Source: an uncultured Lacinutrix sp. (GTDB lineage Bacteria > Bacteroidota > Bacteroidia > Flavobacteriales > Flavobacteriaceae). From it: a DNA stretch of 64,000 nucleotides. The DNA lies in NCBI GenBank assembly GCA_937129145.1, contig CAKZMU010000007.1, positions 1 through 64,000 of the forward strand. The letters run 5' to 3'. A model generated the notes under the pieces. It did no database searches. It saw only the letters and a list, made by a program, of their open reading frames with translations, and was not told where the DNA came from. This document shows, one piece after another, positions 54,284 through 62,340 of this stretch (the stretch's first letter is position 1; each line of letters opens with the position of its first letter). A program made the translations under genes and the position numbers.

Positions 54284-55213
54284 ATGAAATTCGTATTAAG
54301 CATAATATTTTTTGGCTATTTAATAAGCATAAATGCCTTTCAAGTGAAACCTGTTTTAGACATCTTAAAAGATTACGATAAGGTTAGAGATTTTGCGATG
54401 AATAATAACGAAACCGAAGCTTATATATCAGCACAAAGTAACCTTGAAGAAAAGTCGGTTATTCTAAGAATTTCTAAAGAAAATGGAACATGGAATAAAG
54501 TAGGCATTGCTTCTTTTTCTGGTAAGTTTAGAGACTTAGAACCTTTTTTAAGCCCAGATAATTTGAAACTCTTTTTTGTGTCAAACAGACCTTTAACCAA
54601 TGGAGGTGAATTAAAAGATATAGATATTTGGTATGTCGAAAGAACGTCGATAACAAGTGATTGGTCTGAACCAAAAAATATTGGCGCACCAATAAATACG
54701 GAAGCTGATGAATTCTACCCAAGTATAGCAAATAATGGCAATCTATATTTCACGTCTACTGGTCATAACGCTATGGGAGAAGACGATATTTTCGTGAGTG
54801 AGTATAAAAACGGAAAGTATTCAAAGCCTTTAGCACTTCAAGGAGGTATTAATACTAATAGCTATGAATATAATTCTTTTATTTCGCCTAATGATGATTA
54901 CTTGATATTTGGAGGTTATAACAGACAAGATGGTTTAGGAAGTGGCGACTTATATATCAGTTTTAAAAACTCTGATAACACTTGGACTCAAGCCAAAAAC
55001 ATGGGAGATAAAATCAATTCTAAGTATATGGATTTTTGTCCTTTTGTCACACAATCTGGAACACAGATATACTTCACTAGCAGACGTAGTAATATTGAAG
55101 CAAACAAAAATATTACGTCTGTGAAAAATCTATTGAATACATTTAATGGGTATGAAAACGGTTTTAGTAGAATATATATGACAAGTTTTGATGTAAATGA
55201 CTATAAAAATTAA
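54284..55213 (+). CDS. secreted PD40-type beta-propeller protein
   Basis: This 309-residue protein has a signal peptide (about 1-18) and repeated WD40-like/PD40 strands: FLSPDNLKLFFVSNRPLTNGGELKDIDIWYVERT, YPSIANNGNLYFTSTGHNAMGEDDIFVSEY and FISPNDDYLIFGGYNRQDGLGSGDLYIS. It resembles TolB-type propellers that bind peptides or glycans. No enzyme motif was found. It follows the SGNH gene by 24 bp, so the two may be one unit. Confidence 0.82.
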   Translation: MKFVLSIIFFGYLISINAFQVKPVLDILKDYDKVRDFAMNNNETEAYISAQSNLEEKSVILRISKENGTWNKVGIASFSGKFRDLEPFLSPDNLKLFFVSNRPLTNGGELKDIDIWYVERTSITSDWSEPKNIGAPINTEADEFYPSIANNGNLYFTSTGHNAMGEDDIFVSEYKNGKYSKPLALQGGINTNSYEYNSFISPNDDYLIFGGYNRQDGLGSGDLYISFKNSDNTWTQAKNMGDKINSKYMDFCPFVTQSGTQIYFTSRRSNIEANKNITSVKNLLNTFNGYENGFSRIYMTSFDVNDYKN

Positions 55214-55260
55214 AAACTTAATTGCATTAAAATCTTCTAACAGTTTATAATTACTTGAAA

Positions 55261-55456
55261 TTCCGACATAGTCGGAAAACGACCCTTTGAAGAAATAATG
55301 AGCTGTACAAGATTGTTTTAAACAAATAACGAGGATTGAAGTGAAAAAGTTAATTGTGTAATTATGGCTAAATGCACTAAAGCGAATGATACGGAGTAAT
55401 TTCCTCAAAGGGTTATGATTTTTTTGGTTCGTTTTTTCATCAAGGAAAAAATGAAC
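55261..55456. repeat. composite palindromic intergenic element
   Basis: Three inverted pairs lie here: TTCCGAC/GTCGGAA (55261-55277, 3-base loop), ACCCTTTGA/TCAAAGGGT (55282-55290 and 55405-55413) and GTTCGTTTTTTC/GAAAAAATGAAC (55427-55456). The 9-bp pair encloses about 115 bp with no supported gene. It looks like a structured RNA or a decayed dispersed element, in the 501-bp gap before acs. Confidence 0.45.
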
Positions 55457-55474
55457 AAATAGAAAAAAATATTT

Positions 55475-55500
55475 CAGTTTTTCAGTTGGCAGTTGGCAGT
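55475..55500 (+). repeat. intergenic CAGT tract
   Basis: CAGT occurs at 55475, 55483, 55490 and 55497, with 7-8 bp spacing. It lies between the composite palindrome and the GTCATTGCGAG-family copy. Confidence 0.5.
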
Positions 55501-55552
55501 ACTCATTTGTACCTTCTGTTATATTTTTACCCATAAAGTTTAATCATTATTG

Positions 55553-55652
55553 CTCCTCACTTTAGCTAAAGGGAGATGGCAAGAATGAAATTCTTGACGG
55601 AGGGTTTGTATAAGCAGATTGCCACGCTTCATTTTATTCCGCTCGCAATGAC
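55553..55652. repeat. modular repeat with half copy of the GTCATTGCGAG family
   Basis: It begins with a hairpin around CTTTAGCTAAAG inside CTCC...GGGAG (55553-55575), then AAGAAT-GAA-ATTCTT (55581-55595). From 55613 it has AGCAGATTGCCACGCTTC and ends CTCGCAATGACA at 55652, which is the GTCATTGCGAG family on the opposite strand. It has no coding frame. Confidence 0.6.
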
Positions 55653-55714
55653 ACAAAAGATTATTTTCTTACTTTAGTAAACTCATAAAATAACATTATT
55701 AATTTGCAGTTTCC

Positions 55715-57643
55715 ATGAGCAACTACCACATAAAACATCTAGAAGAATACTACCAAGTCTATAGAAAATCTGTTCAAAGTCCTGAAGTATTTTGGGAAGA
55801 AATTGCTGAAGAGCATTTTGTATGGCGAAAAAAATGGGATAAGGTCTTATCGTGGGATTTCACAAAGCCAGAAGTAAAATGGTTTGAAGGAGCACAATTA
55901 AATATTACCGAGAATTGTATTGATAGACATTTAGCGACTCGTGGTGACAAAACTGCCATTTTATTTGAACCTAATAATCCAGGCGAACCAGCAGAACATA
56001 TTACCTACAAGCAATTATATGCAAGAGTCAATAAGTTTGCTAACGTATTAAAAGCTCAAGGGATTAAAAAAGGAGATAGGGTTTGTATTTATGTGCCTAT
56101 GATTCCTGAGTTGGCTATTTCAGTATTAGCATGTGCTAGAATTGGTGCTATACATTCTGTAGTATTTGCAGGATTCTCAGCCACTGCCTTAGCCACTAGA
56201 ATAAACGATTCCGATTGTAAAATGGTCATCACAAGCGATGGTTCTTATCGTGGTGCAAAAACCATTGACTTAAAAGGTATTGTTGATGATGCTTTAGAAA
56301 ATTGCTCTTGTGTTGAAACTGTTTTGGTAGCAAAGCGTATCAATTCAGATATTAATATGGTAGAAGGACGCGATAAATGGTTACAGCCATTATTGGATGA
56401 CGCTTCTGCTGAAGGGAAAGCTGAGGTTATGAATGCCGAAGACCCTCTATTTATTTTATACACTTCAGGTTCTACAGGAATGCCAAAAGGCATGGTGCAT
56501 ACAACTGCTGGCTATATGGTATATGCAGCATTTTCTTTTAAAAACGCCTTTCAGTATACAGAGAAAGATGTGTATTGGTGTACCGCAGATATTGGTTGGA
56601 TTACTGGACACAGTTACATAGTGTATGGTCCATTGGCTAATGGTGCAACCACAGTCATGTTTGAAGGCGTACCTAGTTATCCAGATTTTGGACGTTTTTG
56701 GCAAATTGTAGAAAAACATAAAGTCAATCAGTTTTATACAGCACCAACTGCTATTCGTGCCTTGGCAAAACAAGGCTTAGAAGTCGTTGAAAAACATGAT
56801 TTGTCTTCTCTTAAAGTACTAGGCTCAGTAGGCGAACCTATTAATGAAGAAGCGTGGCATTGGTATAACGATAATATTGGTAAAAAGAATTCACCAATTA
56901 TAGATTCTTGGTGGCAAACCGAAACTGGAGGCATCATGATTTGCCCTATTCCGTATGTAACACCAACCAAACCAACGTATGCAACATTGCCATTTCCGGG
57001 TATTCAACCTTGTTTAATGGATGAAGAAGGTGAGGAGCTAAACGGAAATCAGGTAAGTGGTCGTTTATGTATTAAGTTTCCTTGGCCAAGTATGGCAAGA
57101 ACTATTTGGGGAAATCACCAACGTTATAAAGACACCTATTTCTCGGCTTTTGATGAGATGTATTTTACAGGAGATGGCGCTTTGCGTGACGAAGTAGGCT
57201 ATTATCGTATTACAGGTCGTGTAGACGATGTTATTATTGTCTCTGGGCATAATTTGGGGACTGCTCCAATTGAAGATGCAGTTAATGAGCATCCAGCTGT
57301 GGCAGAGTCTGCTATTGTAGGCTTTCCGCATGATGTAAAAGGAAATGCTTTATATGGTTATGTGATATTAAAAGATACTGGCGAATCTAGAAACCACGAT
57401 AATGTGCGTAAAGAGATTAACCAGATAATTACAGAGCATGTCGGACCAATAGCAAAGTTGGATAAAATCCAGTTTACCGAAGGCTTACCAAAAACGCGTT
57501 CTGGAAAAATTATGCGTCGTATTTTACGTAAAATTGCGCATAACGATACCAGTAATTTAGGTGATACAAGTACCTTGTTAAATCCTGAAGTGGTAGAAAG
57601 TATTATTGAAGGTGCAAAAGATTATAAAAACACGAATTGGTAG
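55715..57643 (+). CDS. acs: acetyl-CoA synthetase
   Basis: This 642-residue protein has the Acs/AMP-forming signatures: LFILYTSGSTGMPKGMVHTTAGY (P-loop), DSWWQTETGGIMICPIPYVTPTKP, YFTGDGALRDEVGYYRITGRVDDVIIVSGHNLGTAPIEDAV and, near the C-terminus, the catalytic lysine motif LPKTRSGKIMRRILRKIA. It makes acetyl-CoA from acetate, ATP and CoA. Dispersed repeats lie on both flanks. It fits with the acetate-type SSS symporter upstream. Confidence 0.95.
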   Translation: MSNYHIKHLEEYYQVYRKSVQSPEVFWEEIAEEHFVWRKKWDKVLSWDFTKPEVKWFEGAQLNITENCIDRHLATRGDKTAILFEPNNPGEPAEHITYKQLYARVNKFANVLKAQGIKKGDRVCIYVPMIPELAISVLACARIGAIHSVVFAGFSATALATRINDSDCKMVITSDGSYRGAKTIDLKGIVDDALENCSCVETVLVAKRINSDINMVEGRDKWLQPLLDDASAEGKAEVMNAEDPLFILYTSGSTGMPKGMVHTTAGYMVYAAFSFKNAFQYTEKDVYWCTADIGWITGHSYIVYGPLANGATTVMFEGVPSYPDFGRFWQIVEKHKVNQFYTAPTAIRALAKQGLEVVEKHDLSSLKVLGSVGEPINEEAWHWYNDNIGKKNSPIIDSWWQTETGGIMICPIPYVTPTKPTYATLPFPGIQPCLMDEEGEELNGNQVSGRLCIKFPWPSMARTIWGNHQRYKDTYFSAFDEMYFTGDGALRDEVGYYRITGRVDDVIIVSGHNLGTAPIEDAVNEHPAVAESAIVGFPHDVKGNALYGYVILKDTGESRNHDNVRKEINQIITEHVGPIAKLDKIQFTEGLPKTRSGKIMRRILRKIAHNDTSNLGDTSTLLNPEVVESIIEGAKDYKNTNW

Positions 57644-57661
57644 TGTTCGGTTAGAAGTATG

Positions 57662-57703
57662 CAGTCGCAGTTTCAGTCACAGTACCCAGTTGCCGTATGC
57701 AGT
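57662..57703 (+). repeat. intergenic CAGT tract
   Basis: CAGT occurs at 57662, 57668, 57674, 57680, 57687 and 57700, that is 6-6-6-7-13 bp apart, the longest tract in the window. It lies just after acs and 12 bp before a GTCATTGCGAG-family palindrome. Confidence 0.6.
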
Positions 57704-57714
57704 AAATCTGTATT

Positions 57715-57799
57715 CGTCATTGCGAGGAGGTACGACGTGGCAATCTGTTGGTTGAACACTTATGCATCATGAGATTGCTTCACTTCGTTCGCAATGACG
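57715..57799. repeat. dispersed palindromic repeat, GTCATTGCGAG family
   Basis: It starts CGTCATTGCGAGGAGG and ends TTCGCAATGACG, with inner arms GTGGCAATCT and GAGATTGCTTC around a short centre, an almost complete inverted repeat of 85 bp. It is related to 43950-44025 and to the half copy at 55613-55652. Confidence 0.75.
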
Positions 57800-57833
57800 G
57801 AAAAGGGCTAATTTTGTCAACAATAATGTAACT

Positions 57834-58118
57834 ATGTCATCAAACAAAAATTCTAAATCTTGGGTTAACATCATCATAGAGCTCTTAGAGGCTTTTTTTA
57901 AAAGCTCAAACTCACGACCAAGAACATGGCACCAACATGTTGTACCTTATGAAGATGATTGGGCTGTACGACGTGAAGGCAACAAACGTATTACCTCTAA
58001 ACACCGTAAGCAAAGCACTGCCATACGCAAAGCCAAAACTTTAGCCAAAAAACATAAAGCCGATGTCATTATACATCGTGCGGATGGGACGATACGCGAT
58101 AGGATTAGTTTTGATTAA
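57834..58118 (+). CDS. DUF2188 domain protein
   Basis: This 94-residue protein has the DUF2188 core: TWHQHVVPYEDDWAVRREGNKRITSKHRKQSTAIRKAKTLAKKHKADVIIHRADGTIRDRISF (about 34-94). The family is small, basic and of unknown function. The last 55 bases of its coding sequence recur at 59493-59552 with a 5-base insertion, so its 3' end has been duplicated. It is downstream of acs and the palindrome. Confidence 0.8.
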   Translation: MSSNKNSKSWVNIIIELLEAFFKSSNSRPRTWHQHVVPYEDDWAVRREGNKRITSKHRKQSTAIRKAKTLAKKHKADVIIHRADGTIRDRISFD

Positions 58119-58119
58119 T
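58065..58119 (+). repeat. direct repeat copy 1 (3' end of the DUF2188 gene)
   Basis: This 55-bp stretch matches 59493-59552 almost base for base (GTCATTATA...CGATACG...GATAGGATTAGTTTTGATTAAT); the second copy has 5 extra bases. It covers the last 18 codons of the DUF2188 gene. Confidence 0.7.
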
Positions 58120-58161
58120 ATTTTAGCTCCAAATAACTAAAATTTACGAGCTAATTAATAT

Positions 58162-59307
58162 TTAATTCTTTTTAGCATGCCACTTCTTCAATAGATCTTT
58201 TTCTCTTTTCATAAAAGACCGTTCACTAGATAATATATTGTCTCGTCTTTCTTGAGAAACAGCACTCGAATTCCACCACTCATTAGTAGCTATAACTGTT
58301 TCAGATAAAGACCTAAATTGGAGGCCTGTCTTAATAGCTTTGCTGTTATCACTTTTTGACATTCCTGCATATTTAGGTAATTGGATAACCCATGGCTGTA
58401 TCCCTATTATACCGTTTTCTTTTAAAAAAGTAAGATCATCAATTTGTATGAAATTGACAGGAGAATTAAAGTTTGAATGCATTCCATGCACAAAGGCATT
58501 TGTTGTCATTTCAAAACCTGGTCCCGAACCGTTATAGATACCTGCTGCTTTATTTTCTAGCAATCTAATCATCCATTCAGCCAAATCTCTAACATCTATG
58601 TACTGTACTACTTCATCCTTATGTCCTGGAATAATCGTGTCACCACCTTTTTTAAGTCTAGCTAGCCAGTAGGGGAAACGATCTGTAGGGTCTCCAGGTC
58701 CAACTATTAGAGTTGGTCTCACTATAATAGATCTTTGTGACCCAAAAGCATTAATAGTTGCTAGTTCTGAAGTTGCTTTCATCACTCCATATTCATAAGT
58801 CGGTTTTTCGTCTTGAGTAGCATCTTTAGGTATTTCTGTAACCAAAGGTCTTTTTTCAGAAAAATCATCTCCTACAAAGGGGTAATAAACACTGATAGAA
58901 GAAGTGTACATATAATAATCAACCTTATCTACTAATAGTTGCGCGGTGTCTTCAGTCCATTTGGTTTTGCGACCTGAGTTATCTATAACAACATCCCATT
59001 TTCTGTTTTTTAAAGCTTCCAGATTATCTTCTCTATCTCCTACTAATTTTTCAACATTAGAAAAGAGTTCTTTATGGATTTTAGGTATAGTTTTACCTCT
59101 TGTGAAGATAGAAACCTTATGTCCTCTTTTTAGAGCGTAAGCGATTTGATGTGGACCTAAAAAACTGGTACCTCCAAGAATGAGAATATTTAATTTCTTT
59201 TCACTCATTTCAATATCAATTAGGTTTTGAAGTGGACTAGCTTTTATCATTTGAGATAACCCAAAAGCCAAAGTGATTCCTAAAAATTCTCGTCTATTGT
59301 TTTTCAT
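58162..59307 (-). CDS. Tat-exported SDR/NAD-dependent epimerase-like protein
   Basis: This 381-residue protein has a twin-arginine signal (NRREFLGITLAFG) and then a Rossmann NAD-binding motif LNILILGGTSFLGPHQIAYALKRGHKVSIFTRG (about 34-66). YMYTSSISVYYPF (Ser) and YEYGVMKATSELA (Tyr-xxx-Lys) form the SDR catalytic pattern. A Tat-secreted epimerase implies a cofactor bound before export. The substrate is unknown. It lies between two copies of the DUF2188 3' end, so it may be an inserted gene. Confidence 0.8.
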   Translation of the reverse strand: MKNNRREFLGITLAFGLSQMIKASPLQNLIDIEMSEKKLNILILGGTSFLGPHQIAYALKRGHKVSIFTRGKTIPKIHKELFSNVEKLVGDREDNLEALKNRKWDVVIDNSGRKTKWTEDTAQLLVDKVDYYMYTSSISVYYPFVGDDFSEKRPLVTEIPKDATQDEKPTYEYGVMKATSELATINAFGSQRSIIVRPTLIVGPGDPTDRFPYWLARLKKGGDTIIPGHKDEVVQYIDVRDLAEWMIRLLENKAAGIYNGSGPGFEMTTNAFVHGMHSNFNSPVNFIQIDDLTFLKENGIIGIQPWVIQLPKYAGMSKSDNSKAIKTGLQFRSLSETVIATNEWWNSSAVSQERRDNILSSERSFMKREKDLLKKWHAKKN

Positions 59308-59492
59308 TTGTATGGTTTAATTTGAACTTACTATATATTCACTTCGAGGTTTTAACTTAAAATTCAATAGCATATAACGTACGTATATGAATCTGTTTTA
59401 ACTGTTTATGAACAATGTCAAACGAAGTTAGCTGTTTTTTATGAGAAAATCAATATGCAATCACACGTATATTATTGCATTAGTGTATGTTA

Positions 59493-59552
59493 GTCATTAT
59501 ATATCGTGCAGATAGGATAGGACGATACGTGATAGGATTAGTTTTGATTAAT
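59493..59552 (+). repeat. direct repeat copy 2 (degenerate DUF2188 3' end)
   Basis: A 60-bp copy of 58065-58119 with a 5-base insertion (GATAGGATAG where copy 1 has GGATG). The frame is shifted, so it is not a gene. It lies 31 bp before the DUF262 gene's stop and 1.4 kb from copy 1. Confidence 0.7.
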
Positions 59553-59583
59553 GATTCTTAAAAGAAGAATTTAATTAAAATAG

Positions 59584-62157
59584 TTATTTTGAACTTTTTT
59601 TTCTGTTTTCATCTGTATGTAAAATTTGAAGATTACTTTTCTCATCTTCACCACCAGTTGCTAAAGAATCTATATGGTCAACCTCAATGTCATCACCAAC
59701 AAAAACTGGTGCGCCTGAAAAAGGGCTAATATTATTCTGTTCTTTAATAAATTCAGCTTTTTCTTCTTCAGTTAATTTTACTTTTCTTTCTTGTTTTTTG
59801 TACTTTTCTTTAAATTCAGATATCATTTTACTAAAAACCTCAAATCCATTATTCTGTTCTTGATTTTCTAATGGTATATCTTTCATATAAGAAAATATAT
59901 CTATCAATTCAGACTTTATCTGTATTCTATGATACTTTACCATTTCAAAATTAACTTCATTCAAAGTAAACCAAAGAATATAGAAGTCTTGCATAGTTCT
60001 TCTGAAAAATTTACTTTCTTTGTTAGCTTTGAAGACTGTATCTAGTTCTTTTTTTAGAAAGTCTTTAATGTCAATATTAACATCTTTATCAATGAGTACG
60101 AATTTTACTTTTTTAATAAATGATTTAATATTTTTTATTGATTTTAAATAGTTTTTATAATTGTTTTCATTTTCACTAATCTCTTGAAAAACACTAGTTA
60201 TATTGGCTTTATTCCCGATTCGTGCATTAATTCTGTCAGTTTTCTGGAAGATATCTAAACCTTTGTAAGAATTAGAATGATTCAATGAATAATCTAGATA
60301 TATTAGAGAGGAAATTAACTCCTCACTTTCCATTCTGTCTCTGTCCGCTTTTCTAGACAGTTGCTTTAAATAAAACCAAGGTTTGAGTTTTTTAGTCAAT
60401 TTTTTTATCTCGTCAATTATTGAATTATCAACCCAACTATTCCACATTTCAAATGAGTTCACTCTTATAGGATATGGTTTGTCGTTGAGTCTAATAAACA
60501 AATCAATTGGGTCAAAATATGGATTTTGATTTTCGTCAATTTCTATAACGTAAAGTTGAAAGTCAAGAATTTTTCCTTGTTGTTCTTCAGTTAGTTGATT
60601 GAATTTTTTTCCGTCTAATTCTTTAAGAATTCTTAGCTTTCTTAAGCTAAAACTATGGTTTTTAGAAACCATAAGTTCGTTATTCTCACCCAAATATTTT
60701 TCCCCAATAAATCCAAGAATTGTTAAAAGCCTTTGTTGTCCATCAATTACTTCGTTGATTCCGTCAGTCCTTTTGTAAACAAAAATAGGTGGTAACTTAA
60801 TGTCCAATAAAATACTTTCAATAATTGAAGATGCTTTTGTTGGATTTATTACTTCTTGTCTTTGATAAGAAGGTCTAATTAAAAACCTTCTTCTTTGCAT
60901 AGTCCTTACAATATCATCAATAGAATTTCTAGATGGTTCTGGTTTATTTAACCTTAGACTTTCGAGTTCTGATAATGCAGTAGTAGTATCTTTAGGCCTT
61001 CTTAATTCTTTTAATTCTTCTTTTTTATCTGTGTTTGCAACAAGATATAAATCAAGTTTTTTGTTAGTCAATTCACTCAAAAATGATGTTGTTGCGTTGA
61101 ACCTTGCTAATACTATTTTATTGAATTGATAATCTTCGGTAGAGTACTCTGAAATATGGTCATTAATATAGTTAGAAGTATTGACGATGAATTCTAGGTC
61201 AAAGTTTATAACGATATCTTCTTGTTCAAGAACACCTAAACCCCAAAGTACTGTTTCCAATGCTAGTCTATTATTTTTTAATTCATTTTTTTCCGAATAC
61301 TCCTTGATTTTTGAAATATAATTTAACTTTTTCAAAAAATCTTCTGTAACTGATTTGCAATCTGTAACATTATTAGAAAACACCTCATATAGTAAAGTTA
61401 ATATTTCTGTTCTACCACCACCACTTGCATAAGATTTAATTGGATACATTGGTAAAACTAAAAACCTTCTTATAAAAGACATTATATCTTCTACTGGTGG
61501 ATTGTCTTTTTTGTTTTTTGTAGGTTTAAAAAAGGTGTTATAAATATTTTTTCTTAATTCTAAGTCATTAGTCAATATCGCTTTAAATTCATTAGATAAT
61601 TCATCTTCATCATATTTAGCATTATCAACTTCCGATTTTTTTAAAGGTGTAATACCTGTATTATACCTAGAAAATATTTCCTTTTTAACTCTATCAGCTA
61701 AATAATCATCAAGAGGTGGTTCATTGACAAGTGTAAAATTGATAATTCTTATTTTTGCGTCTAAAAAGTTGTCTAGTATTTCACTGTCAGTTTTCGCTAA
61801 TTCACTAAATGTTTTTTTTCCTAATTGACGTAAAATTTTCAAACCTTTTGAGCTTAAAGAGAATTGATTATCCATAAATCTGAGGATTGTTTCAAATCTT
61901 TGTCTACCATCAATAATCTCAATGTTTTTATTGTTGTCAAAGAAAATTAATGGTGGAACTTCAGTTCCAATTAAAATACTTTCAATAAAATACGTTGCCT
62001 TATTGTTATCCCAAACATAATTTCTTTGGTAATATGGTTTATAATCTATTCTATTCTTCAATCTAGGACTATATAAACTATCAATTGATTGAGAATAAGT
62101 TTCTATTTTTAAGTGCTGTTTGAATATTTTCTCAAATAATTGTTCTTTATTTTCCAT
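59584..62157 (-). CDS. double-DUF262 protein with C-terminal HNH nuclease motif
   Basis: This 857-residue protein has two DUF262 (ParB-like) domains. The first has PYYQRNYVWD (about 41-50) and IIDGRQRFETIL (about 80-91). The second has PSYQRQEV (about 430-437) and VIDGQQRLLTIL (about 471-482). A C-terminal HNH motif is in IEVDHIDSLATGGEDEKSNLQILH (about 823-846). DUF262 domains act with nucleases in phage defence and modified-DNA restriction (GmrSD type). A self-contained pair with HNH suggests a single-gene defence or DNA-cleavage protein. No methyltransferase, toxin or other defence gene is next to it. Confidence 0.8.
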   Translation of the reverse strand: MENKEQLFEKIFKQHLKIETYSQSIDSLYSPRLKNRIDYKPYYQRNYVWDNNKATYFIESILIGTEVPPLIFFDNNKNIEIIDGRQRFETILRFMDNQFSLSSKGLKILRQLGKKTFSELAKTDSEILDNFLDAKIRIINFTLVNEPPLDDYLADRVKKEIFSRYNTGITPLKKSEVDNAKYDEDELSNEFKAILTNDLELRKNIYNTFFKPTKNKKDNPPVEDIMSFIRRFLVLPMYPIKSYASGGGRTEILTLLYEVFSNNVTDCKSVTEDFLKKLNYISKIKEYSEKNELKNNRLALETVLWGLGVLEQEDIVINFDLEFIVNTSNYINDHISEYSTEDYQFNKIVLARFNATTSFLSELTNKKLDLYLVANTDKKEELKELRRPKDTTTALSELESLRLNKPEPSRNSIDDIVRTMQRRRFLIRPSYQRQEVINPTKASSIIESILLDIKLPPIFVYKRTDGINEVIDGQQRLLTILGFIGEKYLGENNELMVSKNHSFSLRKLRILKELDGKKFNQLTEEQQGKILDFQLYVIEIDENQNPYFDPIDLFIRLNDKPYPIRVNSFEMWNSWVDNSIIDEIKKLTKKLKPWFYLKQLSRKADRDRMESEELISSLIYLDYSLNHSNSYKGLDIFQKTDRINARIGNKANITSVFQEISENENNYKNYLKSIKNIKSFIKKVKFVLIDKDVNIDIKDFLKKELDTVFKANKESKFFRRTMQDFYILWFTLNEVNFEMVKYHRIQIKSELIDIFSYMKDIPLENQEQNNGFEVFSKMISEFKEKYKKQERKVKLTEEEKAEFIKEQNNISPFSGAPVFVGDDIEVDHIDSLATGGEDEKSNLQILHTDENRKKSSK

Positions 62158-62340
62158 AGTGTATTTTATTTATTGTCAATACCATAATTATGAGCTGTAG
62201 TAATTGTTTATACCAGTCAGTAGCTAAACGAAGGTAATGGTTTTGCTCCATAAAATCAATACGTAACAGTACGTATATATTAACAATTGCTAATATGTCA
62301 TGCACAATCCCTATGGCATATTAATTGCCTAATAAACTGC

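Noticed and set aside
55130..55534. 134-codon minus-strand frame overlapping the PD40 gene end and the intergenic gap
   Set aside because: It covers palindromes and a CAGT tract, has low-complexity Phe/Lys/Asn content and overlaps a real gene; no family resemblance.
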